Assembly: GCA_021442155.1 (NCBI GenBank)
Contig: CM038214.1
Span: 312,201,001-312,265,000, forward strand
Direction: 5' to 3'
Origin: Cymbidium sinense
Taxonomy: Eukaryota; Streptophyta; Magnoliopsida; Asparagales; Orchidaceae
Length of the DNA: 64,000 bases
Each line of letters begins with the position of its first letter. The stretch's first letter is position 1. Below the pieces are notes generated by a model. That model worked only from the letters and a program-made list of their open reading frames with translations. It was not told the DNA's origin and did not search any database. Positions 37,428-49,059 of this stretch are shown piece after piece. Position numbers and translations under genes: made by a program.

Positions 37428-37930
37428 ACCCGAAAGTAAGAAGAATGCGTAACCTTGATGACAAGAACATCACTGTCAACTAAGCTCAGTCAAGATCTAG
37501 TGGTGGAGGCTAAGGCAGAGGTAGCGGTTATCATAGTGGTGGTTGGGGATCTGGAGGTCCTAGTGGATATGGGGGTGGTGGTTGGAGCAATGGTTGTCAA
37601 GTAGGCGGGAGGAGCGATGGAGGTTGCAACTGTGGTGGTGGCAGAGGGAGAGATCTGGGATATGATGATGGATCCCGTTACTCAAGAAGCTAGGATGGTC
37701 CTAATGGGATCTAGAGAAATGGAAGAATGGCCTATGGAATGATGGATCCGCATCGCTTATAGAACTTTGTCTTTATAAGACATTCTAGTTATCTGGGCTT
37801 CGATTTGTTCTATGCAAGCTCTTTTGATCTATGTCATCGCTTCTGTGTTAGAAAACTTGGTGTGTTACTTGGTTGATGAAATCGAAAAGAAGAAATGTTG
37901 AATCTGAATTTGTACTCTATTTAATAAAAC
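37428..37930 (+). pseudogene. Processed pseudogene of a plant glycine-rich RNA-binding protein, 3' part (copy 2)
   Basis: The better preserved duplicate. One frame from about 37448 reads MRNLDDKNITVN, stop, AQSRSSGGG, stop, GRGSGYHSGGWGSGGPSGYG and GGGWSNGC, then GGGRGRDLGYDDGSRYSRS and a stop at about 37690. This is the RRM end plus Gly-rich tail of a GRP7/RBG-type protein with two in-frame stops. About 240 bases of 3' UTR follow, ending TTTAATAAAACC against telomere-like repeats. Intron-less, 5'-truncated, so a processed pseudogene probably made by LINE machinery. The Gly-rich name is secure; the exact paralogue is not. Confidence 0.8.
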
Positions 37931-39325
37931 CAAAAACCCTTAGCCCTAAACTAAAACTAGAACCCTAAACCCTTAAAACTCTAAACCCTAAACCTAAAAG
38001 CTAAACCCTAAACCTTAAACCCTAAACCCTACCCTAAACACTAAACCCTAAACACTAAACCTTAAAACCCTAAATGCTAAACCCTAAACCCTAAACCCAA
38101 AAAAAATCCTAAACCCTAAACCGTAAAACCTTAAACCCTAAAGCAAAACTAACCCAAATCCTAAACCATAAAAAAGCTAAAACTAAACCTAAACTAAAAC
38201 TTAATAAAACCTAAATGAAAATTAAATAAAATAAATAAAATAAAATAAAACATCAACTAAAAACTAAACCTAAAAAGAAAATAAAATAATTAATAAAAAT
38301 TGAACTAAATTAAATTAAATAAAAACCTAAACTAAACTAAAAAGTAAAAAACTTAAATAAAATATAAACTAAACCTAAAATAAAAATAAAATAAGCCTAA
38401 AATCAAATCAAATAAAAACTAAATAAAAGCATAAACCTAAAAAAATAAACATAAAAATTAAACCTAAAACTAAATAAAAAATTAAACCTAAACCCTAAAC
38501 TAAAAGAAAAAAATCCTAAACCTAAAATGAAAATAAAATAAACCTAAATCGAAACTAAAATAAACTAAACTAAAATAAATAAAACCTAAACCTAAAGGTA
38601 AAATAATCTAAACCTAACACTAAACCTAAACTAAATAAAATAAAATAACTTAAAAATAAATCTAAATCTAAACTAAAAAAAACCTAAAATAAAAACCTAA
38701 AACCTAAATATAAGAAAATAAAATAAAAACCTAAATCTAAATCTAATAATAAAAAATAAAACCTAAACCTAAAAAATGAAACAAAAATAAAACTAAACTA
38801 AGAAATAAACCAAAAGCAAAACCTAAACATAAAAAATAAACTAAAATAAAAAACATAAACTAAAATAAATAAACCTTAAATATTTAAACTAAATAAAATA
38901 AAAATAATAAACCTTAATATAAAAAAAATAAAATAAACTAAGAGAAATAAAACCAACTAAATATACTTTAAACCTACCACTTACTTAATTAAAAAAATCA
39001 AAAAATTAAAATCAAAAATCCCTAACCCAAAACCTACAACCTTAAACCCTAAACCCTAATCCATAAACCCTAAACCCAAAACCATAAAAGCCTAAACTAT
39101 AAACCCTAAACCCTAAACCCTAAACCCTAAACACTAACCCCAAAACCCTAAAACCCTAAACCCTAAACCCTAAATTAACCTTAAACACTAAACCCTAAAC
39201 CCTAATTCCTAAACCCTAAACCCTAAACTAACCCTAAACCCTAAGCTAACCTTAAACCCTAAACCCTAAAATCCTAAATCCTAAATCCTAAACACTAAGC
39301 CTTAAACCCTAAATTAAAACCCTAA
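37931..39325 (+). repeat. Telomere-like array, block 4b
   Basis: Duplicate of 31793-33170. CCCTAAA-rich to about 38165, AATAAA-rich to 38960, landmark CCTACCACTTACTTAATTA near 38975, CCCTAAA-rich to 39325. No gene seen. Confidence 0.85.
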
Positions 39326-39458
39326 ACCTCTTCCTATGCGCCTCTCGTGCAATTTTGTGTTCCGCCCACTTCTCTCAGGGATTTGGCCACATTGGCCACC
39401 CGATCGGATCTATTTATTATGCTTCCTTATTGCTTAAGTGATTCTCACTAGATCATTC

Positions 39459-40853
39459 AATGGTGGAGGCATCGCTCTCCGCACAACCGAACTCGTCGCT
39501 CCTCGATGTGCTAGATTTAACCTCGATCCTAAAGGTATTTTAGATCTAATCATCCAGAATCCCCTCGCTATCAAGTCCTTTATGGACTCTTCCGGTAAGA
39601 TTCCTTGCTCTAATGCCTTGTTAACTTAATTTCAACCTCTTTCGTGGATTGGTTGTCATGTGCTCGCCGTGATGTGGAGAAATTAGCTAAGCCTTTTGAG
39701 TTCTCTTTGGTTGGTAAATTCTATGACGCTCCTCTAGATAATATCCGATCTTTCTTCCATAGCTTAAAGCTTTTGGGAGTCTTCACTATTGGGATGATTG
39801 ATCCTCGACATATCCTCATTCAGTTATCAAATGATTTAGACTATTCTCGATTCTTTGCTCGTCGCTCCTATTTTGTGTATAATTATCAAATGTGGCTCTT
39901 AAAATGGTCAGCCCTTTTGGATGTCAAAGAGGAATCCCCTATTGTTCCTTTATGGCTTGCTTTTCCCAACATGAGAATTCACTACGTTACTCACCAAGTT
40001 TTTTTGGGTTGCTCTATTTGGTAGACCCCTTTAAATTGATCAAGCCATTGCCACTAGATCTCACCATTGCATGTATCTTGGTTGAGATTGACATTACCAA
40101 AAAAATATCCCAAAGAAGTTTGGATTTGTTCGAAAAAATTTGGATATAACTAGAAAGTAAAATTTGAAAATTTCCCTATCTTTTGCACTTACTATAAGAT
40201 CCATGGTCATGAGCATTCTGAATGCTTTGTGTTACACCTTAACCTCATAAAGAATATATCATAGGATACTAATACCACTCTTGGAACTAGGAAAACCAAT
40301 AAGTTAGCTTATGTACCTAAAGCTACTCATAATGGAACTCATCCTACACCTACCCCCTTTATTACCTTCTAATTTATCTAATGAAAACATTCGAGCTTGG
40401 TATAAATACTACTATTGAAGTGGGTGTAGAAATTAATGATAACTTACCTAGCACTACTCCTACTTGTAATAATTTGGCTTCTCATGACAATCCTTTGCTA
40501 CATTTAAATCTTAATGATAATCTAAATGGGAATCTTATCTTGGATCAAAATAATGTTGATCCTTTGGTGTCAGACCAAAATCAAAATATGCATCATGGCA
40601 AGGAAAATGATATTTGTACTATTACAGGTGCAAGAACCTCCCCTTCTATTTCTCTACAGAGTGATACTCAGGCAATCCAAATTTCTCATTCTATCACTGA
40701 TACTGAAGAAGAAGAAATCACCACTACTAAAACATTGACTGATACTACTCCTATTCTGGATACCAAAAACCAATCCCTTTCTAATGGAGATACTTTGGAT
40801 ACTGATAGACCCTTCCAAACTATTATAAGAAAAAATCTTATAAAGCCAAAATG
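39459..40853 (+). pseudogene. LINE-3 ORF1: DUF4283-like protein (broken)
   Basis: The frame from 39644 to 40024 gives the DUF4283-like core intact: KLAKPFEFSLVGKFYDAPL, DNIRSFFHSLKLLGVFTIGM, RSYFVYNYQMWLLKWSALL and ESPIVPLWLAFPNMRIHYVT. The knuckle FCTYYKIHGHEHSECF sits near 40183-40230, followed by a stop in ...IKNIS. The C-terminal frame 40381-40853 (157 codons) is Asn/Asp/Thr-rich and ends FQTIIRKNLIKPK. ORF1 and ORF2 are separated by about 120 bases of T-rich DNA. Compared with LINE-2 each copy lacks different short pieces near the N-terminus (39470-39660 versus 33330-33540). Confidence 0.8.
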
Positions 40854-40972
40854 ACTAATAATAACTTCACTAGAACCACACGTTCTTCTCTAACACCTCA
40901 CAAATAATTATGTCCTCCTCTTTTCCTTTATCCATTTCCTTTTTTTACCTTTTCTTTTTTGGATTTTCTATT

Positions 40973-43900
40973 ATGATTAATTTTCTTATTTAGAATATTC
41001 AGGGTTATGGGACTCTTTTTGTTCATAACCGTGTTAAGAGCCTCTGTTGCTCATAACATCAAATTTCTTATTATTATTGAGACTTTCATTAACTCTTCGA
41101 AGATTACCCATGTTGCTAGATCGCTTGGATTTCAAATTTTCTTCTTCAACCTTAATAATAAAATTAGGTGTTTATGGAATAATTCCATCACCATTTCCAT
41201 CATTGATGATCTTGATCAATTAGTTAATGTAAAAATCTCGTTATGTGAGTTTTCGAATTTTGGTTCCTTTATCTATGCTTCTTGTAATAGAGCCGGTAGG
41301 AACATCCTTTGGAATCACTTAAGAGCCTTCGCCTCCTGCTAACCTTCGATTAGTTGGGGTGATTTCAACACTATCATTGCTTCTTCAGAAAGGAGGGGAG
41401 GATGTTCTCCTAACCTCCATTCCATGGAAGACTTCTCTAATATGATCCTAGATTGCAATCTGATTGACATTAGTTTTTCAGGGTCGGATTACATGTGGCA
41501 TAACTCTAGACTTTGGCAGCATCTTGACAGGACCCTCTTTAATTCTCTTTGGATCAATCAATAGCCTCTTACCTTTGTTGAGCATTTGAGCAGAACTTTG
41601 TCTGATCATGCTCCTCTTTTGATCTCTATCAAAACTCCCCTTACTTCACCTTTAGATTCCAAAATATGTGGACCCAACATGGCAATTTCACTAATGTTGT
41701 TTTCACTAATTGGATGGCTCTTGTTCACCGGATAATTGTAAAGGCATGATTCAGCTTTGGCTTAAGCTCAAGAGGCTTAAACAAAACCTCAATTGGTGGA
41801 ACAAGCATATATTTAAAAATATTTTTACCAATCTTAAAGCTATGGAACAAGTGGTTTGTTCTGTTGAAGAGGCTATCTTAATTGATCGCAGTATGCTTGA
41901 TGAGTTGAGCATTGCCAAAGATAGCTTGATTAATTACCAAAATGTGGAGGAAACCTATTGGCGTCAAAAAGATGCTAGCAAATATATTGCTGATGGCGAT
42001 AAAAACACAAGGTATTTCCATGCTATTTGCAATAAACGAAAAGCTTTAAACTCGATTAAGAAAATTAAGAACTCTAATGATGGCTGGATAACTGATAATA
42101 ATGAAATTAAGGAATTAGTCATACATCACTTTCAAAATTTATTAAATTCTAATCCTTCATTAGAAACACCCTCCAACACCCATCTAATCTCTTCTATGAT
42201 TAGCAATCAGGATAACCATTTGCTCACTTTGCATCCCTCAGAAGTGAAGATTAGTAGTAATCTCAATAGCATGAACACTGATTCTGTTGCTGGCCCTGAT
42301 GGTTATACAACTCATTTCTTTCAATATTGTTGGCCTTTTATTAAATCGACCTTGTCGTTATTGATTTCTTTGATGGCAACTCTATTCCTGATATTTTTCA
42401 AGTACTTCTATTATCCTTATTCCCAAAACCAAGAATCCTGAATCTTGGGGCAATTTCAGACCTATTAATCTTTGCACCTTTTTCCAAAAACTCATTACTA
42501 AATTAATTTATAATAAGATTAGCCCCCTGCTACCTAAAATCATCTCCCCTAACCAAACTGGCTTCATTAAAAATAGAGCCATATCTAATAATATTCTTCT
42601 CGCTCAAGAGCTGGTTCATGACATTGATGTTCCTTCCAGAGGAGGTAATATCCTCTTCAAACTGGATATCTCTAAAGCCTTTGACAACCTCTCGTGGGAT
42701 TTCCTCTTTCAAATCTTACATTTGTTTGGTTTCTCTGATAATTTTATCCAGCTTATAAAAAGTTGTATCACTAACGACTAGTATTCTGTTATCATGAATG
42801 GTGAATCCCTTGGTTTCCTTACTTCGAGCCATGGTTTGCGTCAAGGTGACCCTCTTTCTCCTTCTCTTTTAATCATTGTTGTTGAATATCTTTCGAGGAG
42901 CCTCAATGAACTTTTTATTAAAAAATCTAACATGTTTTTTGAAACTCATGGTGGTTTTCTGCTTTCATCTCTTAGCTTTCGATGATTTTATAATCAATGC
43001 CTCTCTTCAACATGTTAAAACCATCAAGAATCTCTTAAATGATTTTGGCAAAGTTAGTGGTCTCTTCCTTAATGAAAGAAAATGTTGTTATTCCCTCTAA
43101 GATTCCTACTAATAGACTAAATCAAATCTCCGTAATTACTAATTTTAAGCAAAATCAACTTCCCATTAATTATCTCTCGCTTTTAAAGGCCGAAAAGATC
43201 TCATCTTTTGATGACCTTATTCAAAAAATATCTAATAAAATTTTGGTTTGGGAATTTCATTTACTCTCTTTGGTGGTAGGCTTTCCTTGATTAAAAGCAC
43301 TCTTAATTCCATGCCTTTATCATCCCCAAACCATTGTGCCAACCATTTCTCATCAGAATTGAGCCGCCTCCTAAACAAATTTTTTTGGGACTCCAATACC
43401 TCTACTAAAAGAATGCACTAGACCTCTTGGTTTAAAAGTTGTGGCACTTTTAACAAAGGTGGTCTTGGTTGTAAATCTATAAAAAAAAGCTATCAATGCC
43501 TTTTCCTATAAACTCTGGTGGAATTTTAGGATTAATCATAGTCTTTGGGCTAATTTCATGACTGCTAAATATTGTCAGGCTAAGCACCTCCTCATTTGTC
43601 CCTTTAAAATGGGTGATTCTCCTGTGTGGAAAAGACTTTGCCAATGTAGAATCCTTAAGGGGCATTAACTTTTGGTGCTTCTTTCTTTTGGCAAGATAAC
43701 TGAGTGGATGTGGATCCATTGATGACTTACTCTCCACCCATTCCACTGCCGCTATTAGAGTAAACTCTTTCTCGCATAACAATAAGTGGAATAATAGTAA
43801 GCTTACTGATTTTATCCCTTTTACTTTCTTAAATTTGGTTACTACTATTCCTTTCACTCCACATAATCAAGCCCATAATCTCTTTAAGCTCTCACATAAT

Positions 43901-44923
43901 GGTGATTTCAACCTCAAAAATGTGTGGCTCCACATTAAAGATACTCATGATTCCTCCTATGTGTTTCCAGACTTTGGAATAACAATATCCTTACTTCCGA
44001 TTCTATTCTTTCTTGGTGTATTCTGAAAAATTTTATCCCTGTTGATTCCTTATTGTGGGGTAAAGGGTTCCATTTACCCTCTAAATGTCAATGTTGTCTC
44101 CATAATGAGAATGTTAATCATATTTTTGTTAATGAGGCCATTGCTTCTAAACTTTGGATTTAGTATGATGATCTTTTTAACACTGCAATTTCAATGGCTC
44201 TCTTACTTTATATCAACTTCTTGAAGTCTATTTTGATAATACTATTAAAGGTCACATTAAAGTCATCATTGCTATCACTCTTATATATGGATGGAAGTAA
44301 TGATGCAAAACATCATGGGATCCATATGAACCACGTGAGGATTATTGCCAGAACTAAAAACAATATTAGTGACTTGTTTAAAGCCAATCTCATTTATTAC
44401 AGATAATTCAAAGGTTGTAAATTTGTGGCCAATTAATTGGGCTTTAACCTACCGGACTAACCTTATTATCGAAATGACAAGATTGTCTATTGGAAAACCT
44501 CTATATTAAAATTACCGATGGCTGTCTCATAATGGCTCTAGTTGTGGTGGCATTTTCAAGAACTCTAAGGGTATAGTACTATGTGCTTTTGCTTATCCCC
44601 TTATTTCTTGCACCATTTTCCTCAACTTATGGCCTACAAAGCTCTTGAAATTTTCCTCCAAAATGGTCGCTCAATATTTGGATTGAGGTGGATGCTCCTG
44701 TTGATCTTTTGACTTCCACCAAGATGAGACCGAATTGTACTACCTCCTCAAGAAAACTAGAGCTCTCCTTTCCCAACCGAATTTTAACATCACTCATGTT
44801 TGCGGAACCAAATACTCAGGCCGACTATCTTGCCAATTGCTAGATCCGATGGTATCATCTTCTTTGATCAACCACCTTACCCAAACACTTGCATGTAACT
44901 TGGATAATTGGCTTCTTTCTTAA
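40973..44923 (+). pseudogene. LINE-3 ORF2: endonuclease, reverse transcriptase, zf-RVT, RNase H (broken)
   Basis: Starts at ATG 40973 (MINFLI then a stop where LINE-1 and LINE-2 have Trp). Endonuclease: SKITHVARSLGFQIFFFNLN, GDFNTIIASSE (about 41358), SDHAPLLISIKTP. The 243-codon frame 41710-42441 covers the linker and RT start (ADGDKNTRYFHAICNKRKAL; SVAGPDGYTTHFFQYCWPF). After a frameshift near 42350: FRPINLCTFFQKLITKL, LFKLDISKAFDNLSWDF (42655), GLRQGDPLSPSL (42835); the catalytic F-A-D-D box is frame-shifted to SF/DDF at about 42978. zf-RVT-like LLWGKGFHLPSKCQCCLH near 44055. RNase H is strongly decayed (44480-44900; FNITHVCGTKYSG, compare ITHVWHEGN in LINE-1). Non-functional. Confidence 0.8.
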
Positions 44924-47900
44924 TCTAACCTTTTATGTATAATGTCTATTCATCTTTATCTTATGGCTGTGTCTTTATGCCATGGATTTGGAAAGAAGCT
45001 CTGGGCTTGAGCAGCAATACTAATAGCATTGCCGGGTTTTTTATAACACCAATCCTATTTGGAATTTTAATATCAATGCTTCCTTCATTCCTAATCCTAG
45101 GGGTATTAATCATTGCTGGATGGAGATATTTATTTTGATGGGTTTAGCTACTGCCATTAATTTCTACAACCTGCTGTTTCTCAAAGATATTATATCTTGG
45201 AGCATCTAAGTTACCTATGTTGTTTCTATGCATTGTATTAGTGTTCACTATGCTGGTTAATATTTATTTTGATGATTTTACTTTTAGTTGTTGATTTTAC
45301 TGAATAATGACCAATGGCTTTTCATTACATTGTCTCCCTTTATTATATCTTCGGCTGCTGCTAATATTCTCCTTAACTCTAGCTTGGAGCTGACATTTTC
45401 CTTTTACTTCTGGGAGTTATCTTTTATTTTACTTTTCTACATGAAGAGGTTTCTTGGCCTTTTTGTTGATATTTATCTTCTTGGCTGTTGTCTATACTGG
45501 AATCTGGACCCTATTCAGCATGCTCTCTTTGGAATCCATTTTGATTCGCAGGTCCCTTGGTGGGATCTTGTTGTGGGGGCTTTCTTTTTTCTTCCACTGC
45601 TGGTTATTTTGTGCGTTTTCTTCTGTGTCAGAACCTCCCTCCCCTTATGGCAAACTTATTATCGTAAAACTTTGATATTACTTCTTGGTTATCTTTATGT
45701 TTTTTTAGTTTGTGGAATCTCCGCATTCTGTTGTTTCTCAGACTGCTTTTTTTTTTGGATGGAGTTTCTTCAGATTGTTTCTGGCTATTTTTTTTAGCAT
45801 ATCCTTTTTATGCAGGATGATTCCGAGATCGGGGACTTGGCCAATCTCTTTTACTGCTCTTGTCTGAAGATAATTTGTTTTTTTCTAGCTGTCTTCTCTT
45901 GCTCCCTGCAGGAATGGGTTTTCATGTTTGCCTCTCTTTTTGGTTTTTATTGAGTTTACCCTCTCATTCTGGGCCCTGCTGCTAGACTGTATTTTTTGAT
46001 CTGGAAATGTCTTGTTTTTCCTTTCAATGCTAGTCATTGGTTTTTTGGGGCTTATTTCCAAATTGTTTTCTTTATGATTCATGGATGTTTTTTGATTCTC
46101 GATTTTCCAACTATTTGTGTTATTATCAGCTGGGCAATTTTTGATCACACATGTTGTTGCTGTTTACATCTTGGTTCTGTTTTCCATAGTTAGAATTCTT
46201 CTCTTTTATTATGGGATCCATTTTCAGCACTGTCTACTCTTCATGGTTTTTCCTATGGTCAACTTGTTGCTACCTCCTTTCTTAGTTGTTGGCTAATATG
46301 GACCTTTGAGGCTACTGTCAATCTTGCTATTTTTGGATTTGTTTCCCATTCTCAACAGGTTTGGAGTTACTTAATGGATTATCATTCTGCCTTTGCTGAG
46401 GTTGTGGGTACTACTATTTACTCTGATGGGAATTACTTGAACTCATTCATTCTCTATTTTATATCTTTTTTCTTAAAGATTGCTTTTCTTAACGGGTGTA
46501 AAAACTGTAACAATGTCTCCATTGTTGGTTTTCGGAATTTTGAGTACCTTGCCCAGCAAGTTTTCTTTGTTTTTCTTTCTATCCTTGCTGCTAACATTTG
46601 GGCTACTGTTGGTCTTCCCTGTTGTGGTTTTCCCTCTGTATGCTTTGATGGGAACATGCAAATCTTGAAGATCATTCTTCTGTTCTACTTGAACTTAATT
46701 AATGGTTTATCTTATATGCATAATTGGGTTATTGGCCAACCTCCTAGTTATTACTGTCATTATCCTTGGCAGAATTGGATTAATGTGACTAAGAAATCTA
46801 ATAATGAACTGTTTGCATTGAATGTCTCTTATTGGATTGGCTTGTGGTGGGGAGCTATTCATTACCTGTCCCTCACTATCTGCTACTTTTTGCTCATTCC
46901 TACTATTTTCTGTAACTATAGACAGCTGATTTGGGGTTTTGCTGACTTCCTTACACCTTGCAGCTTAATTACTTTTGTCCAAGGTAGGATAGATGTTGAG
47001 CATCAAATGGTTGCTACCTTCCTTATTGCTGTTACTTTGCTGTTTGTGAAATCCGATGTCTACTTTAATATCTATTTGCAGGAATGGAATTGTATCATTA
47101 CCTCCATTATTGGTTTTTGATCTTTAGAGTACCTTATTCAGTAAGTGCTCTTTGTTTTCTTTTTGTCTTATTTTGCTGCTAATATCTAGGCTGTTGTTGA
47201 TCTTTCCTGTTATTATTTCCCCTCTCTTGGCTATGATGAGAACATGTAGATCATGAGTACTCTTCTTCTTTACCTGCTCTTAATCACTATTTTATCTTTT
47301 ATAGATAGTTGGGTTATTGGTCACCCAGCTAGTTATTACTATCATTGCTTTTGGTAGAACTGGATTACTGTTTCTGCTACTAAGCAACCTATTACTAAAC
47401 TTTTTGCTCTGATTATCTCTTAGGAATGTTTTGTGGTGGGAGCTGCTTCTACCTAATTTTACTATTCTACTTTCTTTCCAAACTCATCCGACTGTAATTG
47501 TGTTCAAGGTGGGTTTCTGACTTTATGGTTTCTTGCAGCTTACTTAATTCACCTGGCTGGCAATGTGGTGTTGACTATTTGTTATTTGCTGCTTATGGGC
47601 TTTGCAGCTAGCCTGAAAACCATTTTAATTCTTGCCTCTCTTATCTTTTGCCTAGCTTTGTTAGACTATTGCAGACCACTTTTAAGATGATCTTAACTAA
47701 TTCATATTCAAACCTTATCATGCTCTATCTGAATGGGTAGACGTATAGTGAGCTTGCTGCCTAATGTTGAATATGATGAACTACTTGTATTGGTGCTGGG
47801 AATTCATTGACATGGTGTCTTATATCAGGACTTATTTCTAGGATGGGAACCCCTTTCTCATTCTGACTTTTTCTGACTCTCTATCTACCCTGTATATGGT

Positions 47901-48264
47901 TTTGATTATATTTGCAAGTACTAAGGATATTAAGACTTTTATCAAATGGATGCAATACAGGTTTGTTGGCTATGATGGTGGATGATTTCACCCCTTTTGG
48001 TTTGGTAGTTTTGTGATGTAACCCTTCACAAGTATGGATGCCCATATTTGCCTCTGCCCTAACTTGGTGTGAGCCTGAGCCTTCTCTATCATAATTCTTT
48101 ACAATCATTCTCAGATTATGCAGTTTTCAGTTATCATTTTGTCTATATTACCTTAACTTCTCTAACTTCTTTCTATCTACATTCTTACAGGTGCTTCTCT
48201 CTTGTCCTCTTGTAGAGTATTATGCATTCTCCCATCCTGCAGAGCATTGGCCCTAATCTTCCAT
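44924..48264 (+). repeat. LINE-3 T-rich 3' tail with internal repeats
   Basis: Homologous to 18840-22290 of LINE-1 (for example GGCTGCTGCTAATATTCTCC near 45350 against the GGCTGCTGCTGATC stretch near 19935). The GGCCAACTTGTTG-type module appears near 46258 and, weaker, near 45460. T-rich, A-poor, with long hydrophobic frames (45288-45797, 46374-47120) that I attribute to composition. Confidence 0.65.
46506..47440 (+). repeat. Local tandem duplication (about 584 bases) in the LINE-3 tail
   Basis: The stretch ATTGTTGGTTTTCGGAATTT, then GAGTACCTTGCCCAGCAAG (about 46522) recurs as ATTATTGGTTTTTGATCTTT, then AGAGTACCTTATTCAGTAAG at about 47106. Both continue through GCTGCTAA, TTGGGTTATTGG, a TAGTTATTACT word and GTGGTGGGAGC. 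LINE-1 has one counterpart near 21080-21440. Copies are clearly diverged, so the duplication is old. Confidence 0.7.
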
Positions 48265-48540
48265 TGGATTATTATGATAGCGAATCTTACTACTCGAGAG
48301 GCGGGGGTGGCTTTGATGGGAGCTAGAGAAATTGAAGCATGACCGATCTGATCTATTAGTTATGGAGCTATCTATATAGTAGAGACAATTCTACTTATTT
48401 AGGGTTTTTGATTTGCTCTATGGGTGTTCATTTTTTATTTATGTCATCATTTGTGTCTTAAAAAACTTGGGGTGCTACATGGTTGATGAAATCAAAAAGA
48501 AGAAATATTGAATCTGAATTTGTTCTTTATTAAAAAGAAT
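48265..48540 (+). pseudogene. Glycine-rich RNA-binding protein 3' end (copy 3), fused to LINE-3
   Basis: Reads DYYDSESYYSRGGGGFDGS and a stop (about 48270-48328), the usual Tyr/Arg/Gly-rich end of GRP7-type proteins, then a 3' UTR that aligns with copies 1 and 2 (for example ACTTGGGGTGCTACATGGTT, where copy 2 has ACTTGGTGTGTTACTTGG), ending TTTATTAAAAAGAATAC directly before CCCTAAA repeats. It is diverged from copies 1 and 2, so it is not simply part of the 6.15-kb duplication. There is no coding start; it forms the 3' terminus of the LINE-3 insertion. Confidence 0.7.
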
Positions 48541-48915
48541 ACTTAAACCCTAAACCTTAAACCCTAAACTAAAACTTAAACCCTAAACCTAAACCATAAA
48601 CCCTAAACCCTATACCCTAAACCATAAAAACCCTAAAACTTAAACACGAAACCCTAAACCCTAAACCCTAAACCCTAAATCCTTAAACCCTAAACCCTAA
48701 ATCCTAAACTCTAAAACCATAAACTCTAAGCACTAAAACCTACAACCGTAAATCCAAAACCCCAAACCCTAAAACCATAACTCCAAACCCTAAAACCTAT
48801 AAACCTAAACCACAAACCCTAAACCCTTAACCCTAATCCCTAAACTAACTTTAAACACTAAACCCTAAATTAACCATAAACCCTAAACTTTAAACTAACC
48901 TTAAACCCTAAACCT
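48541..48915 (+). repeat. Telomere-like array, block 5
   Basis: CCCTAAA-rich, C-strand on top, with perfect runs of up to about four units near 48655-48680. It ends near 48915 where AT-rich unique-looking sequence and then satellite units begin. No gene seen. Confidence 0.85.
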
Positions 48916-49059
48916 CAAGTAAAGATGTTATTAGGAGTAGATCTAAAGAATGACCTAATCCTAACATAATTATGGTAGCTAAAGCAATGTCTTCAATTAA
49001 CTTTTCCTTGACTACTAGAGATTTGAATACCCAAATCTCTAACCCTAAATCATATTATA

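Larger units (their letters stand above)
36263..42410 (+). repeat. Direct tandem duplication, unit 2 (about 6.15 kb)
   Basis: Second copy of the unit at 30115-36262, carrying array, glycine-rich-protein pseudogene, array and LINE 5' part. Beyond about 42410 the LINE continues (ATTATCCTTATTCCCAAAACC), so this unit retains the original LINE context and unit 1 ends at the duplication breakpoint. Confidence 0.85.
39326..48264 (+). mobile_element. LINE-3: near full-length L1-type LINE with chimeric 3' end, decayed
   Basis: The longest LINE copy: 5' UTR (39326-39458), ORF1 (39459-40853), ORF2 (40973-44923), T-rich tail (44924-48264). Its tail matches the LINE-1 tail up to about 48264 (CAGGTGCTTCTCTCTTG, then CCTAATCTTCC), after which it switches to the 3' end of a glycine-rich-protein mRNA, while LINE-1 at the equivalent point (about 22290) keeps its own 3' UTR and A-run. 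It lies in the same orientation in a telomere-like array. Confidence 0.85.

Noticed and set aside
31295..37930. A functional glycine-rich RNA-binding protein gene
   Set aside because: No RRM, in-frame stops, no introns, 5' truncation in both copies.
45288..47120. Frames of 169 and 248 codons in the LINE-3 tail as genes
   Set aside because: Same compositional reason. The region is non-coding repeat modules by comparison with LINE-1.
9437..48915. A true chromosome end (telomere)
   Set aside because: Perfect CCCTAAA runs are only a few units long, the arrays are interrupted by elements and bordered by gypsy DNA on both sides. They are interstitial.
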